Of a stretch of 64,000 nt of DNA, positions 1 to 10,760 are shown piece by piece. Source of the stretch: Anisus vortex (Eukaryota; Mollusca; Gastropoda; Planorbidae); assembly GCA_949126835.1 (NCBI GenBank), contig OX421494.1:22528196-22592195 (forward strand). The letters are read 5' to 3'. The notes below the pieces were generated by a model. That model saw only the letters and a program-made list of their open reading frames with translations, was not told the DNA's origin and searched no databases. A program made the position numbers and the translations under genes. Position 1 is the stretch's first letter, and every line of letters begins with the position of its first letter.

Positions 1-784
1 AACAATTGGCGTAAGATTACTATTCAGAACAAAATCATCAGGCGTGAGTTGTATTGAGGGCTAGAATTAGCTACAGAAATTATACGGCCAATCATGACTA
101 TAGATTCTAGACATAAGCAAGAAGTGTGTTTTTATTTTTATTTTATTTTTTACAATAAAAGAAAAATATAAATGTTTTAGGTTGTGCTTTGTATATGAGC
201 CAATACCCTGTGAGTGTATTGATTGAAGGAATACAATCTAAACCCAAGCTAAGGGAGACTGTTGGGGTCAATTGAGTTTAGGGATCTTTCTGAAATGTGA
301 CGACGACTGGTTACTCCACACAATTAAAAGGAAACTTATTTTATTCTAGATAGAACCGAGACTTCCAAGATTAATCAAACAGTCATCCCAGTGACAATCA
401 CGAATGATAAAAAAATATAGTGACCACTAATAGTCATTGAACTTTATGTCAGTCATATATTATTTAGACGACCCAAACCTTTTTTTTTTCTTTTGTGACT
501 CAGTTATTTTTTATACTCTTACTTCGTGACCTAATAACAATGAAAAGTCACGGGAAAAAACTACAGTGACATTTTATAATTATTATTTTTTTACTTAATG
601 ACCGAGTCCTGTATACAGTTTGTACTAAATCATTGTTCACTAGGAATAAAAGGAAATTGCCATTTAGAAATTAGCCTTCCGCGGTATTTAACGTCACGCC
701 TAGGAAGTAAAGGTTTACCGTGACAAAGCGTCACGATGCGGAATAAACCAAAGTGTCCCGATATTACAAAATCTGAATAAACTA
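1..784. other. AT-rich stretch, no gene seen
   Basis: No convincing exon, RNA gene or repeat is visible. Several T-rich runs occur, for example near 480. Short reading frames here lack any recognisable motif. Confidence 0.5.
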
Positions 785-880
785 CAAATAAGACTAAACT
801 CAAGCCACGGTTAAGCGTATAATCGTCTGTGTAGAAGGAGCGTCTGTAGCATATAAGATAAGATAAAATGAAGAATGAGT
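785..880 (+). mobile_element. Hairpin-tail dispersed repeat, copy 1 (3' end)
   Basis: The segment holds a decayed version of a 3' end seen at five other places (5340, 21488, 27833, 42619, 50640). It reads GAAGGAGCGTCTGTAGC followed by a short ATAAGATAAGATAAAA tail. The upstream part of the stem is damaged in this copy. The shared core and simple tail suggest a retroposed element; the family is not identified. Confidence 0.5.
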
Positions 881-885
881 GCATT

Positions 886-1249
886 CGAGACCGACTGATT
901 TAAAATACTGATGGCGCCGAAGTAAGCAAATGGCCTCTTCCGGTGTAGTTTCGGTTTCGGTCGAAGCCAAACAGTCACTTTCAGTTTGCTTTCGCTAGTG
1001 CTGCATCTATTACTCTGCTTATTGAAAATTTCAATTAGTTAAACTGTTGCGAATTAATATATGTGAAGTATAGAGAATGTCGAAAAAAGTCTTTCATAAA
1101 TATTTTCTTTGGCGATTTCGGTTATCTTTCGGTTTTGTAGTTAAGTGTGTAATTTCGGCTTCGGTTTCGGCCGAAATTTAAGTTTTAACTTTCGGTATGG
1201 TTTTGTTTTTGGCCGAAGCCAAAAATTTGGTTTCGGTCGGTCTCTAAAA
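886..1249. mobile_element. Decayed TIR element rich in TTTCGGTT
   Basis: The left edge reads GAGACCGACTGA and the right edge, reverse-complemented, reads GAGACCGACCGAAACC, so the ends look like a decayed terminal inverted repeat. Many TTTCGGTT and GGCCGAA words lie between. No matching target duplication was found. A hAT-type non-autonomous element is a guess. Confidence 0.35.
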
Positions 1250-1704
1250 CAATTGTTTGTAAATGCAAACGAAAATTCATAAACTTTTATTCGTTAAAAG
1301 TAATTAACATCTGATAGGCCTACAGCCTACAGACTAAACATTCATATTATTAATAAAAATCAGTACTATAAACATATCCATGTTAGATTAAAATTACATT
1401 TCTAAAATTTAGTTTAAGTTTCTCGTGTATTTGTATTGTTATATTTTATTAGTATTTTGATATGACGTTCATTACAATTTATTTGTCTTGCGTACATAAC
1501 ATAATATGGGAAGACACCACAGAATAATTCTATACCTATTATGTGGTGGCCACTGGGCACTTGATGGTATAAACTCTCATCTGCCACGAGCTTGCAGTCA
1601 AACGTCATCTCCTATTTCTGTTCAACGGCTGTGCAGCGCAGTTCATATTTATTCTAAATGTTCGCCCCACTTGCAAAACCGACTTCCTTCCTAAACATCT
1701 TGGG
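1250..1704. other. No gene seen
   Basis: AT-rich unique-looking sequence with no supported feature. The last eight bases (1697-1704) are the left target duplication of the next element. Confidence 0.45.
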
Positions 1705-3013
1705 CAGGGGTCGGCAACCATTTGCTTACAGTGTGCCAAATTAGGATTTCTAAATCATTCAGCGTTCCAACAGCACAAAAGTTAAACTGCTCTATATATA
1801 CGTTTTTTTATAGGAAAATTACCGTAATCAAACTCCTTAGCAAGACCAAGGCTAAAACCAAAATAGATTATTTATAGAGAAAATAGTTTCATCGTTTTGT
1901 ATTTGATACACAATTAACTGTGATTGTGATTATCATTCTTTTTATTTGCATTTACATCAAATACAATATTTTATAACTAGACTTTCATATTTATGGTAAT
2001 TATTGTCTAAACTCTAAACATTATCATTTGTTAGTCAAGATGAGGAGCTATCACCTGCATATTATGTTGATTTCTATTTTGATCTCAGTTTAACCATAGA
2101 CTACAATAAGATGGACCGCTTGCTCTATTTTTAGAGCTTATATCAACTTTTTTTTCCGTGCGCAACCAATAAGGCTGTCTTAAATTACTTCTACGCTCCT
2201 CGTTGTTTCTTAAATGTTTCCGCTTTATACATCTTTCGATTTTAATTTTTATTTTCCAATAAGAAAATCGAAGTGATTCAATAAAACGGAAGTGCAAAGG
2301 AAACAACGAATCGGAAATTCCAAAAATCAGTGTTTCTAGTCATCATATAGCAGAAATACTAAACCAAGTGATCCATGTATATTATAGTCTATGGTTTAAA
2401 CACTTGGTGTAAGTTGAACCAAAAGCTGAAAGTAAAAGAGCGAACGCCTAGCAGTTGAGAATAGCAGATGACTTTCCCAAGCATGTAGCTTCTACCTTCT
2501 AGACTCTAGACTATTCTAGACTTTTTCCGCAAATGGGCACATTGGAATGCCCATTATTTAGATTTTTAAAATTCAACTTGCTGCATTTTAAAATTGCCAA
2601 TATCCCTCCACTAAGAAAGTTGTAATAAGATCAAACCAGTTAGGCTTGATGTGGTATGAAAAAATTAGTCCATCAATTTCAAAGTCTTGCCTCTGATTAG
2701 AAAACTCCGCTTTGAGTGCTTCGATGTGCTTCTGAAAAAGCCCAACTATCTATCTTTATATAAACATCTATGCCTTAATACTTAATATACGGATGTACAT
2801 GTACTTAAATGTTTTGAAATTGATTTCACGGCTAGATATGTCCAGTTTCAATGAAAATCAAGTTCAACCCACTGAAATGTGCCGCTATGTCATTCAGAAA
2901 CATCGGCTTCCGGGAAATGTTGTTTTTGCTATCAATAAAAACACATCGGGAGTTCTCTCACGTGCCATTGAAAATCGCTTTGCGTGCCAAGTTTGGCAGG
3001 TTGCCGATCCCTG
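1705..3013 (-). mobile_element. hAT transposon, family B, near full length
   Basis: The ends are CAGGGGTCGGCAACC on the left and GGTTGCCGATCCCTG on the right, a terminal inverted repeat with one mismatch. The flanks are ATCTTGGG (1697-1704) and ATCTAGGG (3014-3021), a 7-of-8 match and the 8-bp target duplication expected of hAT elements. On the minus strand the interior around 2560-2880 matches the transposase-like segment at 51060-51400, including CACTCAAAGCGGAGTTTT and GATGTTTCTGAATGAC, so this is the remnant of an autonomous element, now full of stops. A 301-bp MITE is nested at 2094-2394. Small derivatives sharing the same ends lie at 25991 and 50123. Confidence 0.75.
2094..2394. mobile_element. 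MITE nested inside the hAT copy
   Basis: The ends are CCATAGACTACAATA and, reverse-complemented, CCATAGACTATAATA, an inverted repeat with one mismatch over 15 bases. Both sides are flanked by TTTAA (2089-2093 and 2395-2399). The related hAT copy at 51560-51600 shows an uninterrupted TTAA-containing sequence at the corresponding place. The target could be TTAA or TTTAA. The superfamily is not certain. Confidence 0.6.
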
Positions 3014-3021
3014 ATCTAGGG

Positions 3022-5339
3022 AAGACATCACAAGGGACATCATCAAGTCACCACCGAGACTATTAAAGAAGAAAAAAAATCCAAAATGTATGTACTTACT
3101 TTATTCGTTTGTTCATATCATATCTTGAAAGCAAAAATGGATAAAAACTATTATGTTGGTTTTCAAGTTTAAACTTTGTGCAATAAAGGACAATTTCTCC
3201 TCTCTAAGAGCTTTTTTGACATTAAATCAGAGGTCGTTTAAAACGTGGGCGTACTACTCCTGGCTTCCTATATCAACTCTACATTACTACCCTTAGCTTT
3301 TACCGTATACATTTTGTTTATTAATAAGGACTTTTTGGTTTATTTAATGTGTGCTCTTACCAAACCTCATGGTTCATTGCGCTTTGTATTGTAAACAAAA
3401 ATATTTTACTGTAAAAGTTAAAAGACAAACTTTTATACCGACGTAAATAAATAGTGAAACAAAAGTAAATAAATTGAATCTGTACTTTTTACTCTTGATT
3501 TTATTACGATTGGTTGCTTACATAACTATTTAAATCCCTCAAGTATTTCAAATTTTAAAACTGAAAATGACCTATATGAACCTAGCTATTTTTACACTTA
3601 CCTATGTATGTTGTTGACACTTCTATACAGTAAGATAAGATAAGTTGAAGATGAATATAAGTTCATTTTCTAAACATTTTAATTTATATGGTTTTTAAAG
3701 TAACTTTGATTTTTTCTTGAGTGTAGCTACCTCATCGAAGGGGATTGTGTATCGATTTCAATACCAATCAGCATTTTGATTTCCCTCAACTAATTCAGGC
3801 AATACAAAGTAATTTTTTTTGTTAAGCTTTAAGTTAAGATTTGACTGTATAGGTTACACAGTCTTCTCTTATATGACAAATAAACTATATCTTAAACCAA
3901 TCAGAAAACGTTTGTTTGTTTTCTTTACAATATGTAACATAACAACAGTAATACAGATGTTATAAATTTTTTTTTTTTTTTTCTCCAAACAAGAAAAAAA
4001 TTACTTAAGTGGTTGTGAAATAATTTTGAACATATATTGAAACAGAATACTAACTACAATATATACAAGACAAAAAGCCACAGCTCATCGAAATACGAAA
4101 GGGGAACCAAAAATCTCTACCTACGTGAAAAAAATCCAAGGGAAATAATTAGAATAGCTCCAACATGTTTTTTATTTACGTTCTTATATAGTCAACATTT
4201 AGCGTTTTTATTTTTTCTTGCAGTTGAAATGTTTGTGAATAATTGGAATATGTTTTTTTTAAATAATTTTAAATCAACTAGATCTAATTTGCTAGAATAC
4301 ATCATAATATTTTAAAAATGATATGTCACAGGAAATCTTAAGCAAATTAAATTAACCTTCGTTTCGATTGGTCAAACGGCCTAGGAGCGATCAAGTAATC
4401 AAACATACAAACAAATTCAATGATTTTTTTTTTTAAATCATTGTAAAAATTCAATATTTTTATTCATCAACTTTAATTGAATATTTTTAAAACATATTTT
4501 TATAGTCCACAGTTTTCAAATGCATGACGAATTCCTAACCGACATTATAAACACCAAGAGGAGATAATGCCAACACTTCAGCCACTCACGTTCAGGGATT
4601 ACGCGTGAATTATTGAATATTTGTTTTCGTATCATCTTCAAAGGTCTACACTTAGACTATAACATAAAACAAGATTATCTCACTAGTTGTTGTTGCTTTT
4701 TAAAACTTAAATCTGTTTCTTTGTTGAACAAATATAGAACTACAATTGTTCATAAGAGGCTTATAAGATGTAAGTTAATCCTAGATGCAGTCGTTAAAAT
4801 AATAAAATAAACATATTTTCTTAAACATCGTGGGTGGGTGTATTTTAGGCTAGTGAATCATAGTTCACACATTATAGTGGCCATGGCTGAAAAGGAGATT
4901 ATGAAGTGGTCTCATTATTTAGACGCATTTGGTTTTCTCAGCTTATGTAGAGTCTCCAAGCTCTAAAGAGAATAGAAGGGAAAGGCGTTGTCAATAAAAA
5001 AAATTTGTAAAGAACTAGATCGACTCACTGAAGCCCTTCAGTCCTGGAAATAAAATCCTGAAACTAGAATTTGAAATCCTCGCGATGTCACTTTAATAGT
5101 CACTCTGCTTAGCTACAGCACAATGAAAACAAAACACAGAAAGACTCATTGGCGTGTTCAATAAATGGAAGTATGCAGCTTGGCTTGGTGTGTTAGGCCT
5201 ATCTTTATAGTTTACATATCATGAACACTACTTATTACTACAACAATAAAAATAATTTATAACCTACCTGATATAACCTACCTAATATAACATGTGAACA
5301 TTATTTCTGAGAGAATGAACTACACACTGGCTCTATTCA
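3022..5339. other. No gene seen
   Basis: AT-rich sequence with long A and T runs, such as 3968-3982 and 4423-4436. No exon-like reading frame, splice pattern or repeat was recognised. Confidence 0.45.
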
Positions 5340-5645
5340 CATCACGTGTAAGTATGCGAGAACAAATGTATAGAATTATTCCTTCTTTCCGAGTGGCATG
5401 CGGGCATGGAATGGGTTTCATGACCAAACTAGGAAAACCAGTAAATTAACCCTTACAGTCCCGGGCGCATATATAGCGGAACTGAAGGCAGCATAGATAG
5501 AAGTAGGTCGGAACGGGAAGGGTTAACATAATTTAAAATACTAGTAAAAATGTAAGACTAGACACAGACTACGGAACACCGTATGACGCAATAATCTTCT
5601 TTATAGAAAAAGCGTCTGTAACATACGGTATGAGATAAGATGAAT
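5340..5645 (+). mobile_element. Hairpin-tail dispersed repeat, copy 2
   Basis: It aligns with the copies at 21488 (plus) and 42619 (minus). Shared landmarks in order are GCGAGAACAAATG, TTCTTTCCGAGTGGCAT, GGAATGGGTT, then GACGCAATAATCTTCTTTAT and GCGTCTGTAACATA with a GATAAGAT tail. The 3' end can fold with GACGC pairing GCGTC. The copy is interrupted by a 73-bp TTAA-flanked element at 5450-5522 that the siblings lack. Confidence 0.65.
5450..5522. mobile_element. 73-bp piggyBac-like MITE
   Basis: The insert begins CCCTTACAGTCCCGG and ends with the reverse complement of CCCTTCCCGTTCCGA. TTAA lies on both sides (5446-5449 and 5523-5526). Two sibling copies of the host repeat read GTAACTTAACATCA across this point with a single TTAA, which is the empty site. 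TTAA targets and CCC ends are typical of the piggyBac superfamily. The insert is far too short to encode a transposase. Confidence 0.7.
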
Positions 5646-6180
5646 AGTACATTTATTTGATCACCATTCTAATGCCTCTGTATTATCAATACACAATGAA
5701 ATTCACAATCAGGTAACTGGCTTTTTATGAGAGTTTAAGATATTAATATTTGTAAAGTTGCTGAAACAAGGAAATCTGGAAGCTGAACAGCTAGCATGTC
5801 CTGGACAGCAAAACCAAGTGAAGAATGGAGTCTTGTGAGATACCCAGAAGTCATAGTCAGATTTATTACACCTGGTATTTCCCACTCTTCTTAACTTGGA
5901 CTAATTATAATGGTGCCTGTATTCGAAATCTGCACAGTGAATGACTTCGTTTGCCGTGTCCAATAAGTCACCATTGACTTTGACAACTTTTGATCTTTAA
6001 AATGTCTTCATATTTCATTTAGAGAATTACTTCAAATTTATGCTTTTTTAGATCATTTATTTCCTGTACGTTTTAAATAGAACAAAAAATAACGATGGAA
6101 ATTTATTAATTTTGTGTTCTGACTTAGTATAAGAACATTAATTAACAAGCCACTAGGATTACACTAGGAAACCTGATTTC
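5646..6180. other. No gene seen
   Basis: Unique-looking AT-rich sequence between a dispersed repeat and a minisatellite. No supported feature. Confidence 0.45.
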
Positions 6181-7356
6181 GTACTAAAATATTATTTTAT
6201 CTTATTTTGTACTAAGATATTATTTTGTACTAAGATATTATTTTGTACTAAGATATTATTTTGTACTAAGATATTATTTTGTACTAAGATATTATTTTGT
6301 ACTAAGATATTATTTTGTACTAAGATATTATTTTGTACTAAGATATTATTTTGTACTAAGATATTATTTTGTACTAAGATATTATTTTGTACTAAGATAC
6401 TATTTGGTACTAAGATATTATTTTGTATTAAGATATTATTTTGTACTAAGATATTATTTTGTACTAAGATATTATTTTGTACTAAGATATTATTTTGTAC
6501 TAAGATATTATTTTGTACTAAGATATTATTTTGTACTAAGATATTATTTTGTACTAAGATATTATTTGTACTAAGATATTATTTTGTACTAAGATATTAT
6601 TTTGTATTAAGATATTATTTTGTACTAAGATATTATTTTGTACTAAGATATTATTTTGTACTAAGATATTATTTTGTACTAAGATATTATTTTGTACTAA
6701 GATATTATTTTGTACTAAGATATTATTTTGTACTAAGATATTATTTTGTACTAAGATATTATTTTGTACTAAGATATTATTTTGTACTAAGATATTATTT
6801 TGTATTAAGATATTATTTTGTACTAAGATATTATTTTGTACTAAGATATTATTTTGTACTAAGATATTATTTTGTATTAAGATATTATTTTGTATTAAGA
6901 TATTATTTTGTACTAAGATATTATTTTGTACTAAGATATTATTTTGTATTAAGATATTATTTTGTATTAAGATATTATTTTGTATTAAGATATTATTTTG
7001 TATTAAGATATTATTTTGTACTAAGATATTATTTTGTACTAAGATATTATTTTGTATTAAGATATTATTTTGTATTAAGATATTATTTTGTATTAAGATA
7101 TTATTTTGTATTAAGATATTATTTTGTACTAAGATATTATTTTGTACTAAGATATTATTTTGTACTAAGATATTATTTTGTATTAAGATATTATTTTGTA
7201 TTAAGATATTATTTTGTATTAAGATATTATTTTGTACTAAGATATTATTTTGTACTAAGATATTATTTTGTACTAAGATATTATTTTGTAATAAGATATT
7301 ATTTTGTAATAAGATATTATTTTGTACTAAGATATTATTTTGTACTAAGATATTAT
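6181..7356. repeat. 18-bp minisatellite, about 65 units
   Basis: The unit is TATTATTTTGTACTAAGA. Variants with TATTAAG instead of TACTAAG cluster in the right half, and one unit near 6565 has lost a T. Because 18 is a multiple of three, the minus strand stays open for 275 codons as a six-residue repeat (NILVQN/NILIQN). That frame is a product of the repeat period, not evidence for a protein. Confidence 0.95.
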
Positions 7357-7497
7357 GGCAAATTAGATTAATGTAAATCATTGAGAAAGAAGTTGTGGCG
7401 ATTATTTTTAACGTATGTGTGGTGTAGGCCTTGTAATTAACATGCGTTTACATTTAAATAACTAGAATCTAGTATTGATGTCGCATGGTATTGTCAC

Positions 7498-7743
7498 TGT
7501 GGTGTTGACAATGTAATGTTCTTTGATATTTATATGTGTGGATTATAGGTTATTTAATAACACGATAAATTACTTAACAACACCGAATTAACAATAACAT
7601 GGTTTATTAACATGGGCTAACAGCCATGTTGTTCGACTACTAATAGTAATAGTACCCGCGTGTAATAAGGGCAGGCTACTCTAATAAATATTGATGTACA
7701 AATATGTTAGTTGAATATAAGTTATCTAACTTGAAACACTACA
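7498..7743 (-). mobile_element. 3' LTR of a truncated LTR retrotransposon
   Basis: Read on the minus strand the segment starts TGTAGTGTT and ends AACACCACA, an imperfect inverted pair with the TG...CA form of LTRs. A purine tract (AAGAAAAAGAAGGAA, complement of 7744-7758) abuts its start, where the polypurine tract of an LTR element sits. An AATAAA lies at 7603-7608. A gag-pol tail-like frame ends just upstream at 7952. The second LTR is not in the window, so the boundaries rest on these signals only. Confidence 0.55.
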
Positions 7744-7758
7744 TTCCTTCTTTTTCTT
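7744..7758 (-). other. Candidate polypurine tract
   Basis: The minus strand is AAGAAAAAGAAGGAA immediately before the TG that opens the proposed LTR. In LTR retrotransposons this primes plus-strand synthesis. The position is the main argument. Confidence 0.5.
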
Positions 7759-7951
7759 AAATTAAATCTATCCTGTTTTAAATTGATCAAAAAATGAATC
7801 ATAGTAACACTTAACATTATCAACAATTATAAAATATGAAAACACTTCAAACTTAATTATCATAAAGTCCAATAGTAAATCAGTTTGAATAAGTCACACA
7901 ACTATTTACATCAAAACAAAGTCATCATATCTCCTGGGTAGGACACGGTTT

Positions 7952-8206
7952 CTAACTAACTGGTCTATGTAGCTTTTCTGCGTTCTCCGGAATGACTAAA
8001 GGTTCTGAACTGTTAGTGTTAGTTTGATTATCTAAAGTGCCTTCGGAAAAGTCAGTACTGGGAATATGAGAATATTCTTCACTGTCCACATCTTCCTGTG
8101 AAGGGCCTAAAGGAGATGATCGTGAAATAAGCCTTATCGAACGGACCAAACAGCAACATGTAAGAATCAGATGGATCTTTAAGATAATCGTGAAATAAGC
8201 CTCCAC
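7952..8206 (-). pseudogene. Possible pol C-terminal tail of the LTR element
   Basis: An 84-codon frame ends about 210 bases before the candidate polypurine tract. From about residue 28 the composition looks like real protein and is acidic and Ser/Pro rich (for example SSPLGPSQEDVDSEEYSHIP and PLVIPENAEKLHRPV). The place and the late basic tail resemble the end of an LTR-element polyprotein, but no catalytic motif is present. The ATG is arbitrary and the upstream part is broken by stops. It could instead be a terminal exon of an unrelated gene. Confidence 0.35.
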
Positions 8207-8507
8207 CTTATAATAGGATACAGATGGGTAGAGCCTTTACATTCGTACCCGACTTTCTCAACTTTGGGACTGGTCGAAGAAACTTTTCTCCATTGATTTC
8301 TACTATTGGCTGAGCCACACTTTGCGCAGCCTACCAATAATACCCAGGGATCTAAGAGTCAAGTAGCGCTAACTTTAAAGTCATAAGGTCTAGTTGGTGT
8401 ATGTTTAAAACAGTATGCTGACATTCAATGCTTTTAGTATTTGGCATTCCATTTTCTGGCGACTTTTTTTTTAACACAGTTAATATAGTCTATATAGATA
8501 TATATTA

Positions 8508-9508
8508 TAAATAAATAAATAATAACGGTGCTTATATAGCGCATATCCCGTTGGTGACAGTTCTATGCGCAGACGACAGTTACAGAATACAGACAGACAA
8601 CGAAATATATAGTAATACGCTATTTCTGCTGACGAAATAGGTGAGTCTTCAGCCGGCTCCTGAAGGTGTCATAGCTAGGGCTCTGGCGAAGCTGTAGTGG
8701 GAGGTGATTCCAAGCGGACGGTCCTGCGTAGGAAAATGAACGTTCGCCAGCGGACACTAGCCTCACACGAGGGATCCGCAGAGTAAGCGCGTCAGATGCC
8801 GAACGAAGTGGGCGGGACTGGGTGTAGAGCTCCATACAAGAGCGAAGATAATCCGGGGCGCAGTTATTCAGGCACCTATAACAGAGGGAAGCCAGCTTAT
8901 ATGAGATCCGGTTGTTGATGGGTAGCCAGTGCAGAGATCGGAGCAGAGGATTGATATCATTTGACTTCTTCTTCTTGAGAACTAGTCGGGCTGCGCAGTT
9001 CTGGATACGTTGGAGTCCTTGAAGGGAGGAGGCCGGGAGACCAGCCAAAAGCGAATTACAATAGTCCAAGCGGGAAAATAGGAGAGAGATGATGAGCTTA
9101 ACACAAGCTTCCTTGGTGAGATAACGACGGATGGCGGCAATACGACGCAGATGGAAGAAGCAGATTTTGGTGAGGAAGGAGATGTGGGTTTGCATGGACA
9201 GCGTGGAGTCCAGATAGACGCCAAGGCTTTTGATAGTCGGGGAGAAAGGCACAGTTGCATCAGCCAGCTGAAGATCGGACGCAGTGAGGGACACGACCCT
9301 CTGTCTCGTACCGACGATAAGAGCTTCAGTCTTCTCACTGTTAAGCATCAACTTGTTTTCCGTCATCCAGCTCTGGATGTCCAGGAAACAGATGGAGATG
9401 GAAGCAAGGAGCCTGTCGAAGTCCTCAGGCTCTGCACTGTTATACAGCTGGGTGTCATCGGCGAAAGAATGATATTTGAGGTTGTGGCGTTCAATGACAA
9501 AGGAATGT
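8508..9508 (-). mobile_element. 5'-truncated non-LTR retrotransposon (LINE)
   Basis: The element carries the end of a reverse transcriptase frame (see 8620-9508), then a ~110-bp 3' UTR ending GCGCTATATAAGCACC and a (TTAT)n-like tail at 8490-8530. The left side of the element (its 5' side) stops abruptly at about 9508 in a GATA-rich stretch, as in an incomplete reverse transcription product. A related 3' end with GCGCTATATAAG lies at 59458. The clade is not assigned; CR1/Jockey-like is possible. Confidence 0.8.
8620..9508 (-). pseudogene. LINE reverse transcriptase, C-terminal ~295 residues
   Basis: The frame is open from the truncation to the stop at 8620. It begins just before the catalytic FADD box (9454-9465, the family's YADD/FADD motif), followed by DTQLYNS and WMTENKLMLNSEKTEAL, and runs through the thumb region (LGVYLDSTLSMQTHI, SLLFSRLDYCNSLLAGLP, GPSAWNHLPLQLRQ) to LKTHLFRQQK. 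The palm and endonuclease parts are missing, so it cannot act alone. Absence of stops over almost 300 codons suggests a recent insertion. Confidence 0.85.
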
Positions 9509-10407
9509 ATGTATCTAGATAGATAAAAAAAATACTTAGATAGATAAATAGATATATCAATAGATAGAGAGATATCAAGATAGGCGGAATGATAGTTCGA
9601 TAACTAGATAAATACAGAAAGTTAGAGATAGAGAGATAGTTTTATGTACAGTTAGTTGACATATTATATTAGCTTGACAATCAAGTAGATTTCATTAAAT
9701 CTTTTCAGTGTAAGTTAAAGATGACTTTTTCTGGTGAAGTTCAGATTTAACTTCAACATGCACTTAAATATAAACGAACCGTTACTATAATGGTAAATGA
9801 AAAAAATGTCAAGTTGACTTTCTCTGTACAATGTATCTATTGACAAAAGGATTGTTTTGTTTATAAACTTGGAAGCAATATAATATACATATATATAAAG
9901 ATGATTTTAACTAGCACCTGCTATAGTTGGAATCAGGAGGAAAGCATAGAAATGTTTGCTCTAAATGGATTTACTGCCCAATAACAGTAGTTGTAGTAGT
10001 TATCACTTATCACAACAGTAGTTATCACTTACTTTAGTTTAGTTTAGTTTAGTCTTGCCCCTTTTACACTAATAGGTACTTGCATTAACTCCATAACCTT
10101 TGTATTTACTCAAGTACTAAAACAGGGAAAGTTAAAAGGACTATGTCACAGTCAGATGGAGGATACTTTTTCTTTCTTTCATCGGACTGTCCTTTGGGGT
10201 GCTCTAAATAGAAAAAAAAAGAATGACTTGTCACACAAAGAAATAGACAATTAGACCTCGTCACACTTTGGCGTTAAGGTCACACCAACTGTAGAATTGG
10301 TTCCTAGTATTTGGTTAAAATGAAAAAAAAAACAGGGAAAAAATCAATTGATATTTTAAATATTTATAACTGTTTTTTTGTGTGTTATTAATAACTTTTC
10401 AAAATTT
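9509..10407. other. No gene seen
   Basis: It starts with a decayed GATA-type simple repeat (9509-9640), followed by AT-rich unique sequence with a short TTTAG run at 10033-10052. No supported gene. Confidence 0.45.
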
Positions 10408-10760
10408 CTTTGTTATCAATTACATTTTTGTCCTTTTGTTTACTCTTTGTTATCCACTGCTGTTCAATCTTTGTTATCAATTACTATTTAGTCTCTGTTA
10501 TCCACTACTGTTTAACCTTTGTTATCAATTACTGTTTAGCCTATGTTAACCATTACTGTTTAGCACTTGTTATCAATTACTGTTTAGTCTCTGTTATCCA
10601 CTACTGTTTAACATTTGTTATCAATTACTGTTTAGTCTACGTTATCCACTACTGTTTAACCTTTGTTATCAATTACTGTTTAGTCTCTGTTGCCAACTAC
10701 TGTTTAACCTTTGCTATCACTTACTGTTTAGACTCTGTTATCCACTACTGTTTATCCTTG
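10408..10760. repeat. 24-bp minisatellite, about 14 units
   Basis: Units are built on ACTGTTTA and TTGTTATCAATT, alternating with a variant TCTGTTATCCACT, which gives a loose 48-bp super-period. The period is a multiple of three, so one frame stays open as an eight-residue repeat (for example VINYCLVS). No coding role is supported. Confidence 0.9.

Noticed and set aside
6181..7356. CRISPR-like regular repeats
   Set aside because: Units are contiguous without unique spacers, and the DNA is eukaryotic.
6554..7381. 275-codon minus-strand frame of a six-residue repeat
   Set aside because: It is exactly the 18-bp minisatellite; no codon bias, no start or splice context, and the period alone keeps it open.
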